From: Panopea generosa
Taxonomy: Eukaryota > Mollusca > Bivalvia > Adapedonta > Hiatellidae
NCBI GenBank assembly: GCA_029582155.1
Contig: CM055897.1
Location: 3,827,001 to 3,891,000 of the forward strand
Direction: 5' to 3'
Length of the DNA stretch: 64,000 bases
Part shown: one piece after another, positions 15,601 through 30,600 of the stretch
Numbering within the stretch: position 1 is the first letter of the stretch
Layout of the letters: each line of letters opens with the position of its first letter
Program-made: the position numbers and the translations under genes
The notes under the pieces: generated by a model
Told to the model about the DNA's origin: nothing
Seen by the model: only the letters and a program-made list of their open reading frames with translations
Databases searched by the model: none

Positions 15601-18600
15601 CAGGGCCCCTATAAATTTTAGCCCCTAAATTCTTATCTGCAATCAAACCACTACACATAGGGATAATTTATGCAAAATATGAACAAATCTGACATACCGG
15701 TTCTTAAGAAAACAAATTTAGTAATCCCAATTTTTACCCTTTTGGGGCCCCTCCTGACCCCTTAAGACAGTGGAATCCTGGCATTTTTACAAATCTGAAT
15801 CTCCTTCACTAAACAATGCTTCTGTGAACATATAGGCAAAATCATTTCCATTTAAAAAAAAAAAAATAAAATATTATAATGACATGTGTCCCCTTATTGA
15901 ACCCTTGGGGCAGGGTCATACTTAACCCTAGGGACACCATTTGAACAAATCTAACAAAACTTTAGTTGGTCATCATTATTACATAAACATTTTGAAAATC
16001 TGTTGGGCCGTTCATGAGAAGAAGATTTTTTAAGTTTTGGACTATTTTTAGTAACGGCGGCCAATTTGAATTTCAGATCGAAAAAAAAAAATCTTCTGTA
16101 TAGTCTCGTATGCAACAGAAAGATGCAGGTGAAGTTTCAGTTTAATTGGCCTAGTGGTTTCAGAGAAAGTGCTTCTAACAGACGACAGACGAAGGACGAC
16201 AGACAACGCACCATCGCATAAGCACTTCTGGCCTTTGGCCAGTAGAGTTAAAAACAAAACAAAACTTTTGCATGAATGGATGAGAAAATGAAAAAGAAGA
16301 AACAAATTCAAACAGTTTGGATCCCCTTCTGGAAAGTTTATTCTCCTTATTGGATTGTATCTAATTTGGTATGACTGGACAATGGGACTGATTTCAAACT
16401 GAATATCATATTATCACAAATGAAAAAGAAAATGGAAATGTAACTGTCACATGTCAAGTAAAATCTTTATATTTTGAGTTGAAAAGTCGATTGATTTATT
16501 ACATTTATTTCAAGTGCAGCAGTTAAAAATTCAAATTACCATGCATGAATGTAAACTATTTTATATGAAGTTATTGACATGAGCTGTTGACACTGATAAC
16601 CTGGTGTTGTAACCCACGGAGACAAGTGAGACAGAGACATATTTTATTTGATATAAACAAACTCTCTACTGTTGATATAACCCTTATACATTTAATTATG
16701 GGTGACAACTGTGTTTCTCGTACATATTTTGAATCAGGCAGGCACTCTGTTACATGCTAGGTTTACGGAGACCATTTGTTTTGTTTGTTTCAATTGCAGA
16801 TAGGTACACGTTAAAACAGGTTGCCATTGTTATTCCCAACAATAATGAACTTTTTTGAATGCTTTTGAACAAATTTGCATCGACAGAGAACTGATTATAA
16901 TCTCATTTGTTGACCAACTTGTTCTTTAAAAAGAAAGCAAGGACATATTTACACATTGATATTTCAGTTGTTATTAAAATATTTATTACAGTTTTTGTGT
17001 CAGAGTGAATTTGTCATACCTATAACTTCCATGCCATACTCTATTGCCATACTAACTGCCAGCCATTTAGACTGCCATACTAAACTGGCAATTCTAAACC
17101 AGCAACAACTACCATACTAAACCAACTGCCAAATTAAAATTGCCATGCCAAGCCAGGCCGGATAAGCTCAGTCGGTTACGTGTCTGACTATCAATCCAGG
17201 GGTTGTGAGTTCGAATCCCCCGCCCAGCAACTGTCTCCGTGATGATTGATATACGACATTGCATCTCATTATCATTCGTCTCTCACCACTGATTCAAGTG
17301 GGTAAGTTATCAGTTACTTGCGAAGACGGGGTGTGCTCGAGTACTGGTTAATCCCAGGAAACAGTGGTTAGGTTAACTGATCGTCTGTTAGCCCTCGATG
17401 GCATAAAAATGACGCTAAAATATTCAATCAATCAATCAATAAAATTGCCATAACGACCAGTACAAAACCCGCCATAATGACTGCAATACTTAACTTCATA
17501 CTAAACCCACCATACCAAACCAGCCTTGTTGACTGCCATAATTAAATCGCTATACGGACTGCCATAATAAACTAGGCACACTTACTGACTTCCATACTAA
17601 ACCCGCCATACAGACTGTCATATTATACCAGGCAAATGAGCTTCCATAATAAACCTGCCAAACATACTGTCATTCTAAACCCGCAATACAGACTGTCATA
17701 CTAAATCCACCAGACCAATTGCCATACTTAACCCGCCAGTGACTGCCATAATGACCACCATACATACTGCCATTCTAAACTTGCAATACAGACTGTCATA
17801 CTAAACCCACAATACAGACTGCCATACTAAACCCGCCATACTACACCAGTTATTGGATATGTGCCTTATTTTAAGTCATGTGCTTATTATCAGATACAAA
17901 ATTGACAGTAAGGCCCAAGGCGCTTACTTCTGGTGTATACTAATTATATTAAAGTCATACTGCCTGCCATAGTGACTAGTAACTATCATACTTAACCCAC
18001 CATACTATCTGTATATCACGTTAATATGTAGACTAAGTTATAAAACTGGGCTGGTCTAGTTATCATTAGTTGATTTCCTGACCTTGAATAGGAATATTGC
18101 TATGTTTCTTCTAGTTTCTCAATTAAAAGTTATTTTTATGATTTGATTTAAGGTAGTTCGCGGGTTTACACATGGATTTTCGAAAGTCGTTGGATTTTAA
18201 TGATACTTTTGGTGATTGTTAGAACACATCTTGTCTTTTTTTATGATGTTAATTTTTTGGCTGAAAATATGGTGATTCTGATGTCAGTGGCGCCCCCTGG
18301 CGACAACCCATATATTCACCGTTTTCTACATTTCGGCAGTCTATTTCGATCATTAATTGGCTGATTTTCAAAATTTTCAATCAACGAAAGTATCATTAAA
18401 ATTCGAAGACTTTCGAAAATCCATGTGTAAACTAGCAAACTACCTTAAATCAAGCTTTGATATTTTAAGTGAGACATTTTATATCTATAAAATCCCTATA
18501 GGCAGGGTCCTTTTTAACCATAGATCTCCATTTGCACAATTCTGATAGTTAAACTATATTTGGTGATAAAATTGATATCATTAAAATTATTTTCTGCATT

Positions 18601-21600
18601 TTACACGTAAAGTCTGGTACATGCACAGACATGAACAACAGCAGAAGCATGTCTGAGTACAGTGATGACAGCCGTTCATTGACATTATTTAATAATACAA
18701 TAAAAACAACACTGAAGGTCAAGTGTAAAATATGCCAGTGAAGCTAAAAAAAACGCAACTGTAAAATGTGTGTGTTTACATGGCCATCTGTCATACCCTT
18801 GACAGCCTAAGTGAAAAGTACATGGATTTACATTATACACAAGCAATTACCATAACTTTTATTTAGAACTTGACTGTAGCTAATAAAAACTCAAACAGTG
18901 TAATTTATAAACCAATGTTTATGTAGTGTTTATCAATGGAGCTTACTTTTTCTCAACTGTATCATAAAATAGTCTTATAATTACAACTATAACAATGCAT
19001 AGTCAACCACAATACGAGTATGGAAAAAGATCATATACCTGGATGAATTTCTATATACAAATGCATGTGAACAATTCGAGTGTTTGAAAAACTTTCGTAT
19101 GTAGAACTATGCGATACTGTTAACTCTATTTTACTTTGTTAGTACCTTCACACGAGGGTCCTCTGTGGCCAAGTGGTCTAAGGTGCCATCTCAAAATCAC
19201 TTAACTCTCACTGCTAAGGTCATAGGTTCAAGTCCCACTTGCTCCATAAACTTTATATGAGAAAGTTTCCAGTCACTTGCGGAAGTCTGAAGTCTACCTC
19301 CACCAGTAAAACTGGATATGCCATATATAAGCTGAAATGTGTTGAAAATGGCATAAAACACCATAAAAAAAATATATATACATGTATATAAAAAATTAGT
19401 ACCTTCATAGTCTACTGCTACAGAGGTACTAATTCCCTCATGGTCATCATGATCCCTGTTGTTGGCTACTTCTGAAATAATGAAATAAGAATACATGAGT
19501 AAAACAATGATTATTATATCAATGTTTACATCGTCATATACTGTAAAGCATTGTGACAGTAATAACCCACATAACGCCACCTAAATAATAATTTGATGTT
19601 TATATAGCTATAGGTTATATAGTCAATATGAACATTACCTTAATTTTGTTACAATATGTATTGTTCAAATTACAAAGAAAACACATTATTTTTAAAATAT
19701 ATAGGTAAACGCTTACTCAAATCATAGATGAGAGTTATTTTTAAACAATAAAGGAAAACTTTACATCAACTAATGTGAAAACAATACTATAACTTAAATG
19801 GCATTGTCCCACTTACAACAATATGTTAATTAGAAAAAAGCAAAACAAGAAAGGTCTCTTAGCAAAACATATTTGAAACATTAAGCATCTGCCTAACACA
19901 ACTAATACATGTAAAATGCTTTTTTTATTTACTCTGATAAGCATTATGGCAGGAGCATGAAGAGATTATTTTTATGTGAAGGTCATCCTAATCTGTGAAA
20001 AAGATTACAACAGGTATTACCTTTACGCCCTGAAAGGTTTGTCATTTTACTCAAACTGGTATCTTCCCTGTCACTAATGTTTCCTGAAACAAAAATACGA
20101 GATGGAAAATATAAGAATGTTAACCCTTACAAATGATATCAATAAATTAAAACATGGCAGCTAAGTGTGCTTCAGTAAATCACTTGTCAGCTCTAGACGA
20201 ATTCAATTTATTTTAAAATGTCGTATATGCTCTAGAATTGAAACCATTTCCTTTAAATCCAAAATATGTTATGACAAAAAAAACCGAGGATCGAAAAAAT
20301 TAAAGATAAGAAAAGGAGAATTTTAATTCCTATTCAATAAATTAAAATTACTTTTAGTTCCAAAGAAATTTGTTTTAAACAAACATGGAATCCATATTCA
20401 TAGAGATAACTTTTATATGAAGTCACTGTGGTAGTTGCTTGTTAAACTGAATTTTTGAAAATCAGTTTGAAACCTGTTGGCGATGAAAGTCAGTTTAAGG
20501 ACCAATTCACATTTTCTATATTTTGTATCTCAAATTAAATGTAGTAATTGCAATATGAATATTTATCATTTCAATAGTCTGCACATTCTGGGACCAATTC
20601 TGCTGATCATCTTTTAAAAATATAAGCCATTTATTGGACCATGCTGGTCCTCAATTTGACCTAACCTCCCCCTCTCTTAATCTCCATGAAAATGTGACTT
20701 TATGCTGGCTCCAAATCTGGCCCAGTTTAAACAATCATGGTAGGATTTTTTTTGAGTCACTTTAAACTATGTATGCTCCAGGCTTTCTAGTTTTCGAGAA
20801 GAATATTTTTCAATAATTTTACTTTTATAATTATATGCAAACGTGTAACCCCTGTGCTGACCACTGTTTGAGCAAACTAAGATCTTTACCTGGTTGTTTT
20901 TAAGCAAATTGTTTTAATCGCTATATAAAACTGTGGGTTAATACTTATTTGTAAATTTGTTAATGGATGGCCCACCCTGACCCTACTAAACCAGTTATAG
21001 AGTGATTAAGTGGATCACTGTTTAGTGGTTGAAATTTAAATTATATTGGTACCAAACTATGATCAAATGCTACATATAAATTACTAAGCCCCCAACATTG
21101 CATTTTCTGCAAAGATTTCTGATTTAAGTCTATTAAGCAGTTTATAGATAAATTATATCATTTTTGAAAAACAGTTACGGACAGACTAATGAAAGACAAC
21201 ACACAATAGAACAACATACACATTGCCACGACACATCCTCCTAGCTAATAAAATGGATAAATAATCAGTAATACCTTTATCCAGTTGACGAAAGAATTTC
21301 CCCATTTTTGTGACTTCTAAAACAGCTTGTGGACATTGATATACATCTCTGTTAATCTCTTCACTATGGCCCATATGTCTGTAAAAGAGTTGCCTTTCAC
21401 TTTCAGGTACATCTAATGCTGCATATAGAGTAGCTGCTCTGTGTCTCATATTTGTCGCTGTTATGCTTTTATCTAAACTGGCTTCAGAACAGCATTTGTC
21501 TACACATTCCCATCCAATCACATGCTTATCTGATGCACGTGTGTATGGAAATATGTAAGGATTTTTAGGATGGACGCCGGAATCAATTCTAATTTGAGGG

Positions 21601-24600
21601 TCTGCTAACCTTCTTATTGCCTTCCAGCAATCCTCTGGTAGAAGAAGAGGAACAAGTTTTCCTGATGTTTTGCCAGATTGGTAAGCTATTTTAAACTCAC
21701 AAAGAAGCATTTTTTCCAAGGGGTCATCAACCGATTCTACCATAGATGGATCACACCATACTCCATTTTCAGCATCACACCATTCTGTAAGCTTTAGTCT
21801 ACTAGGTTCGCCTCCTCGTCTAGCATTGAAGAGAGTTAATCGACAAACAAGTAAATTTCTTAGACTAACAAATTCTGATTTTGCAATGAATGTATATGCA
21901 TTATCTCCAAGTTCAATTATTCTACTTGTTGTATGTTCTCTTAGCTTTATAACATCTTCCTCATTTGGTAACTGCTGAGGTTTTCTTAATTCCATTTGTC
22001 TCTGCATTGCAACAGCAAACTCTGCATCACTAAAAATCGATGACCAGTGGTGGCTGAACACAACAGTAAACTTGTCAATTTCTGCAGCTTCTTCATCCAA
22101 TTTAGCTATCAAATGTTCTCCTTTTACAAACAAGGCTGCTCTCTTAATGAGGTATCCTAGGGCCAGTTTTAAACCGTGTTTCAATTTGTCTTTTTTAATT
22201 GTTAAGTAATTTATTGCTGATTCAAGATATTTAAAATGTTGACGATCAAAAATTTCTACTGAGTTATTCATTGTCTTCCTGTCTTTAGCAGCATACTTCT
22301 TAGAATGGAAAAATAGCTTTGCCAATCGTCTCATGTCAGTCATTATTGATTTTCTTTTTTCGTCTTTTTTATCGCCTTTGGCTTGCATTTTAATATAATT
22401 CTTGTTACCAAACCTTTTGATAAGATCATCTGATCTACAGATAGTGGTATATTTGTTGTCATGGAATCTAGATAAGACCTTGTTTCTAAATCCTTGCATA
22501 TCTTCTGGCAAATGCATTAAAGATGCAGGAACCGAGTCTATAATTGACACAGAATCTCTATTGCAACATGTTCGTTTATGTTTGTGAAAGTATTTATTAG
22601 AAATGAAGGCCAAACAAGACGAACAAAAGACTAATTTATCATTTGACTGAGTTCGGTCTCTCAATAAATTTGTAGGAGACGTGTTGGTTTTCATGATATC
22701 TTGATTGGCATTAAATATTCCTTTTCTTCTAAATGTGGCAAGAGCCTTTATTCGTTCTAATTTTGGCATCTTTAAAGCAGCTTCCACTTGCGGCTCTTTT
22801 GAATGCATTTTCATAATATGCCTGGAAATGTCGGCCATAAATGCACCACAAAACAGACAAGGGCGACGGGGCTTCTTTTTTTTCTTCACAGCTGAAAGTA
22901 AGGCACTTTGTTAACATTTGTTGGCATAACTTGTCAAGCAATAAATTGGTTTACATTGTTAATGCTACAGACATGTTGACCCTTGGAATAGTATAACATC
23001 CATGATCCATTTTTATCAGGGACTACTAATTCTTTAATTAATCTTTATCTTTCACTAATACTTAACTTATATAATCTTAACTATTCATATTTAGACTGTT
23101 TTAAATAATCTTCAATCAATATCAATGAAACTATAATTTATGCAGTTTTTCAGGAGTCAGTTTGATATTAAGGTGGTAAGTATTTATTAATAAACATGAA
23201 CTTAAATGTGTTGGTAAAACAAGAGTCTGAAAATACATGTAACTGTTTTTTATCATTGCTATTAACAGGAATACAAGAGGCTGCCACTTATGTGGTCATA
23301 TCCCCTGCCACCTCATTAACCCTTAAAGGCACTAGTGAATGAAATAAGGTGAAAGCATATGAAGGGCCTCTGTGGCCCCATGACATAAAATTGCCTTTTT
23401 ATCTTTTGAGCAATTGAGTAGAGCAAAAATATGTGTGGCAAAGCGATCAATGTACTTGCTTTTATTGTCTAGAAATAACTGGAAAGTACACTGGCACAAG
23501 TAATGGTGACTGCTGATAACATGACACAAGGGAGGTAATAATGAAAGTTAAAGCATTTGATGAACAGACCCAAGTCATTTGCATAACACATCATCTTGTC
23601 CTAGTGAACATTTAACGTTTAAAGTTATTTAAAATTCCAATCACAGGTAAAGAAGATAAGGTGCGGACAGCAGCAGACGGACGGAGCTGTGACCTTGACA
23701 TTTGCGAACAGACCCAAGTCAGTCGCAATACACATCGTCTTGTCCTAGTGAACATGTGTGCTAAGTTATTCAAAATTTCAATCACAACTAAAGAACATAC
23801 GGTCCAGAAAAGAGGAAACACAGTGTAAACATTGGATTTCCAAACACTTTACCTTGAGCTATGACCTAGACCTTTGATGAACAGACCCAAGTAAGTCGCA
23901 TGACACATTGTCATGTCCTAGTGAACATTTGTGCCAAGTTATTTAAAATTCCAATCACAACTAAAGAAGATACCGTCCATACAAGAGGAAACACAGTGTA
24001 TACTTTGGATTTTCAAACACTTGACCTTGAGCTATGGCCTTGACCTTTGGCGAACACACCCAAATCATTTGCATGACGCATCGTCTTGTCCTAGTAAACA
24101 TGTGTGCCAAGTTATTTTAAATAGCATTCAAACTAAAGTATTGGTCCATTCAAGAGGAAACACAGTATATACATTGGATTTTCAAACACTTGACCTTGAG
24201 CTTTGGATGCACGCAAGGACGCACACACAAACGGTTGCAGCCAATATCTATACGAACGGTGGTGGGGGATAAAAACTGCTTGATATTAAACTCAGCATTT
24301 GTATTTTTATTTTAAAACATAATTCAATCATCACAACAATTCTAACACATGTGGGTTTAACACATTATGAAGAATTTCCAAATTCTGGAAGAAAATTATA
24401 AATACATAGATATAAATATGAGAGAGGAGGATGTGCTGAATATTTTTGTCAATTTTAGTGTTGGAACATACTGGGGTTTCATGGTAGAAAAACAAAAATA
24501 ATCAATTCTTTGTTGAAAATGAAAATAGGCTAATGTTGATGTGATTAGATATTGCAAAAATGTTTTTAAAAACAAGAGAACCAAGAGGGCCTGAGAACAC

Positions 24601-27600
24601 TCTTCTGACTCACAGTGACCATAACACTTTTTGAAATTTCACAATATTTACCCTCTTTGGGGGTCCTCTTAACAACTTATCGATAAATACCCCCACCACA
24701 CCTATACTGAATAAAAACTTAATTGCAAATGAAAAGGAAGTACTTAAAATTCCCATACCATTCATCTGTTAAACAAATAGTCCCTGTACAGAACCCTTAT
24801 ACAACCCAGTCCCTTGATTTGTCCAAACTTCAATCACCCATTTGGGATTTGTTATGAGCAGAAATATTCCTATGAAAAAGTATAAGTCACATTACAGGGC
24901 CCCAATATATATCCCTTCCCCTTGATATGCAGATTCTTCAATCTTTGCTGATGTAATGATAATTTATATCAAATAATTATGAACTACAGGTAGTTTGGAC
25001 TGAAAGGTTATTGAGAGGAAGCTTTGTGAAAATTCCCAATTTTAACCTTATTGCCCCACCCACCCCCTGGCCCCTTATGGAAATTCAACTCTCTTTATTG
25101 AAAAAAATAAGATTTATTGTTACTAGACAATGCATTTAGATCTAATATTAAACAACATATTACACAAATGAAAGAAAAAATTATAATTTTCCATTTTCCA
25201 ATAGTATTCTTATATAAAAAGCAAAAGCCCCCTTATAGGGCCCCTATAAATACAAGACCCTTGATTTGTACAAACTTTAAACCCATACTCACTGGTATAA
25301 TCTATATCAAATATGAACAAATTTAACAGACTGGTTGTTGAAAAGAAGATTTTTGGAAATTTACTATTTTAACTCTTTTTTGACCCAACGTGGCCCCTTA
25401 TGGAAAGTAAATTATCCTTATTGAACCATATCTTTTTCCTATGACTAGATGATACATTGAAAAATATTTTTTTCTAAATAGATGAAAAATGATAATTTTC
25501 TGTTTTCCCATAGTAAACCTATATAAAATTACAGGGCCCTATAAATATTAGCCCTTAAATTCTTATCTGCAATCAAACCCCTACACATTGGAATTATTTA
25601 TGTCAAATACATGTATGAACAAATCTGACTTAGAGGTTCTTAAGAAAAATATTTTTGTAATTCCCAATTTTTACCACTTTGTTGCCCCTCCTGCCCCTTT
25701 AAGACAGTGGAACCCAGTCATTTTTACAAATCTGAACCTCCTTGACCAAACAAAGCTTCTGTAAAAATCAGTTTGTTTTTTTAAAAAAAAAATGTTTATT
25801 ATAATAACATGTTTCCCCTAATTGAACCCTCGGGGCGAAGTCATTTTTAACCCAAGGGACACCATTTGAACCAGTCTAACAGAACTAAAGTGAGTTATCA
25901 TTACTACTTAAATACTTTCAAAATCTGCTGCACAGTTCACAAGAAGAAGATTGTTTAAGTTTTAGACTATTTTTAGTAATGGCAGCCATCTTGTATTTCC
26001 GGAAAAAAACACAAAATTTCTGTATAGACTCCTATGCAATTGAAACATCCACGTAAAGTTTAATTGGCCTAGTGGTTTTAGAGAAAGTGCTGCTAACAGA
26101 CGACAGACTACAGATGACGCACCATCGCATAATCACTTCTGGCCGCTTTCGACCAGTAGAGCTAAAAAATGGGTCACATCATCATTTGGATAAAGTGCAG
26201 AAATGAGGTTATAGAGAATAAAAGCTTTTGAAATTGACTTTAAGCAAATCAACAACAAATACACCCTCATGAAACGGAGCATTGTTTCAAGAGGCATTCT
26301 ATTTTCAATCAAAACTAAAAGTCATTCTATTTTCAATCAAAACTGAGTGTGATGCATGATTTCAAGAAATCAGAAATATTAACATTAAGTCAAGATATGT
26401 AAATTATGTTCAACCTACATGTACATTATTAGCCGGGCCGGATTACCTCAGTCGTTAGCATGTCTGACTATCAATCTAGGGGCTATGAGTTCAATCCCAG
26501 CCCGGCAACAGTCTCGGTGATGATTGATATACGACATTTTGTCTCATTATCATTCTTCTCTCAGCGATGATTCAAGGGGAAAATTTCAGTTATATACGGA
26601 GATGGGTTTTGCTAGTGTAATGGTTAACCTTCCAGGACCCTAAGAAAAGTGGTTAGGTCAACTGATCATCTGTTAGCCCTCGATGGCATAAAAATGACAC
26701 TTATTATTCAATCAATCAAAAACTGCATTCTTATTGAAACTATATTACTATATTTTACAATTGATACAGATATTTTCTTACCATTTTGCACAAATTCGCT
26801 GTATTCTGTCATTTCAAGTGTACTGGTGGTAGGTGGTAAACTCTTATCATTCTACAAAAACGACAAACATGCACTGAAGCGATGGAAATGCGATAGTAAA
26901 ATACTTTAGGCTAGAGTCATAAAGAGGGAAAATAGTATTGTTGTCATATTTAATGGGAAAGATACACAAATTATATCACAATGTACACTACTTTTGAATG
27001 GCATCATCTGCAAAAGTAAAATCAGCGGATAATTTCAAGACATAGCTTACTGTACAAAGTTCTGAAAATTTGCTGAAATAGACAAGAAATTGTGACCAAT
27101 TTGCAATAAATTTAGTCAAATTTCACTTTTTGGTTGTGGTCCATGTATAAGAAGATGATATATCAATTTTCAAAAGAATGTCAAACTCTTCAATCCATTT
27201 TAATCTTAGAAAAAAAGTATTAAAATGGTCCAACAAAAACTAGACAAAATGTGTACATCCCTTATTAACAATATGATCATATGCACAAATGATGCTAAAT
27301 GCACGTTTTAGGACAAACATTCTATAGTTTATATATGAAGCTTTTACAATAATTTCATAGTAATATATATACTTATTTAGATGAAAACGCAACACAATAA
27401 AAGATATGAAAATGCAACACAGATTTGAACAACTTAGAAATGAAATAGAAACACAAATCAAGTTCAATAACATCTCAACAACCTTTAACAGACAATAGTT
27501 ACTGTTATGTAGGATATGGAGTGTATTATTGTCACAAAATAAAAGCTTGTTTGTAAATCGTAGCTAATGTAAAAAAGCACATTGAGTTTTAAGTAACTTA

Positions 27601-30600
27601 AGTAAGGCATGGTGCCTTTGGTAAGTTTTTATAGTGAATAATGACTGTATTCCTTTTAGATTTTGATATTAGGATTTTAGACACTATAAAATCAATGTTA
27701 TAATGACATAATGATATATATGTGGACAGTACAGTGTTATAAGAGTGTTACCAACGTAAGTGTTAAACAGAGCAATGATGTAACTTAACACATTGGCACA
27801 TAATGTTGTTTAGATATTCCAATTGATGTTTTTGATTATAATAAGTAGAGGACAGATGTTGTGATTGAAAAATGGTTACGTTTTGAATCTCGAGCAAAAA
27901 TAGACAGTCTATGTTCTAAAGATAAAACTTCCCATGTATGTTGCAAATACAATTTGTGAGTTGAAACCTGTATGGGAATTTAAAATAAGGAAAATTCACC
28001 TCAAAATCTCTTTTGTTATTTATTGCAGATCCATATTTTGTTGGCTCATTATTTCTTGACGTCTCAAGCGCAGTCATGTCTGTTGCCTTACCACACTCTG
28101 GGTGAACAATTCTGAAATAGCGTTGCTCTCATTCAAATAATGTTTATATGCAACGGTGATAACCCAACTGTTAAGATAAGCAAACGCAACTGACAAACTG
28201 CATCGAATAACATAAGTAGCAAGGCAAATATAAATAAGAATACATGCTAACTTGCAACACGGTTACACCCAATATAAATAAAATAATAGATCTGCGCCAT
28301 TATCAATCGATAAGTCTTATATTTGACTAATGCTTAAAACCATACCTGCGTTCTAGACCAAATTTACAATTTGGACATTCCAAGTCTAACCTCATTGTAC
28401 TGTGGACATATGCATGTGGCTGGTAACAGTAACCATAAAAACTAAAACCACAATGGGTACACAAAAACTGTTCTGCAATACTGTTATCACCACCTTTACA
28501 CACTGCACATACTGGTTTAATCTCTTCAGGCACTGGAAAAAAATCAACATCTTGTCTATAGAAACTACTCAGATCCATGCTAATTTAATATGTTATTTTT
28601 CTATCTCAAAGAAAACTGAATGTTACTGCCTAGAGTTGTCCCTGTAACATAGCTTTCTATACACCTTTTTTAAACACAGATATTAAATCCCTTCATATGT
28701 CTGTCTTTAATCCCACATATGACCCGTCTTTAAGTAAGTATAACTGTTGTCACTACGGACAATCCGTTTGTAATAATTAAAAGAAAAATTAACTAAAAAA
28801 CATAATTTTCAGCGTATTTATTTCAAAGATTAAAATATTTATAATCCATTTATATCATGCTTTTTCATATGTACAATAGAAAAATATTTGATACCAAAAG
28901 AAATAATCAAAATCATACCTTTAAGGTCAATTCTTGTAAGAACAATTTTGCAGTCTTTCATCTGTAAAACAAATTTTAAAACTTCAAAGCATCTGCCAAA
29001 TTTATTGGTTTGAACCACAACAAATGGATTTAAAACATGGAACAATAAACAACAAGCTGTAGTGATGCATACCAATGCCCATTTTATCATTACCCCTAAA
29101 CAGACTTAAAAAGATTACAACAGTTGTCAGAGTGGCGCTGTTCCATTGTTTTTGGCTTTGGTTACTTGCATGTGATGTGTAGTCTGGGATTTAATTAAGG
29201 TATTAGATCTGTAATGCTCTTAGTAGAAATCGACTAACATAGTGATCAATCGTTACTTTCCGCAAAGAATTTCAGCCAGCCAGAAACCATTCGTGGTGGC
29301 TAAATTAAGTAAAATTGTCACATGAATTCTTGCATGCAGTGATGTCACATTAGATTTCATTATGGCAGAAGAAGCCAAATCAAATTTTGATCTGAGAAGC
29401 TTTGTTCAAAATAAAAGGAAAATAGATCAGAATAAAGACTATGATATCAATGTTGACCACATCTATCATGTGGGTAAAAAATCGAATTCACACACCATCA
29501 TGTGGGTAAAATACTGATGGGAATCTGCGCAACAACACAGAATGTCACATTTGTTTTCTTCATTTTGATATTGATCTAAGCAAAACGTAATGTTATTGTA
29601 CGTCTCACAATTTCTTACTTTACATTATATCTAAACTAATTGTAACTCTACTACATAATAGACTCATTGGTATAAAGGATAATGCGTTGGATTTATCAGA
29701 CTAGAGGTTGTGGGTTCGATCCCAGCTTCTGCTCTATTTTTTTTTATAGTTTTTTCTATTTACAGAGATGGTTCGCTCAGCACATTCAACTGTAAAAGAC
29801 ATTCGCGTGTCACAAATACAAACAATTTTTTTGACAACAATTCCAAAACCTGACCCCCACCCCTCCAAATAAAGGTTATTGTTGTAGCTACCAGTTCAAG
29901 TGCCAAGTCAAAACAATAAAATACACAATTAGTACTAAAGATAAAAGACAAAGTTTACATGAAATATTTCTATAAGCAACTATCTGCACCTAACATTTAA
30001 AGTTTTCAATAAAAAGTAACCAGTGTTTGGTGAAAATGTAGGTTCCTAATTATTGGTTGTAAATTTTTATAAAATATTTCACCCTTTGGCAAAGGTTAAT
30101 TATGGCAATTTAAGTTTGTTTTATTCTTGTGTATTTATTACTTTTAACAATGTAGTATACTTTGATATATAAGAAGGGTTTTGTGATATTGGTGGGGCTT
30201 GAATAACAGAAAATGATTATTTTTAAAAAAAAAAAAAAAACACACATCAGTTTTTGGTGGGTGGGGTAATGTTTTAAATTATTAAACATTCCAGTCAAGA
30301 TTTATGGAATATACACATAATTTCTTATGTGTCATTACATCAGCAATATTGTTTAAAATAAAAACAGTTGCTTAAATACAATATTTAACAAGTGCACATT
30401 ATCTGTTTGCTGTTAGTAGATGTGGAAAAAACACTGCCATTTAGAGGTTATAGTTATACAATTTTCATTTTAGATGGTAAAATCTTTTAAAATTTCAGAA
30501 ATACATCCGTCAAAGGATGGTGATATCTAAGACACTTAGTTTAGACATGGTTGTGATACTGACCATTACAGATCTAATACCTTAGTTTAAAACAGTTATG

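Noticed and set aside
29655-29735. Functional tRNA gene
   Set aside because: The B box is good but the acceptor stem does not pair, so it is listed only as tRNA-like.
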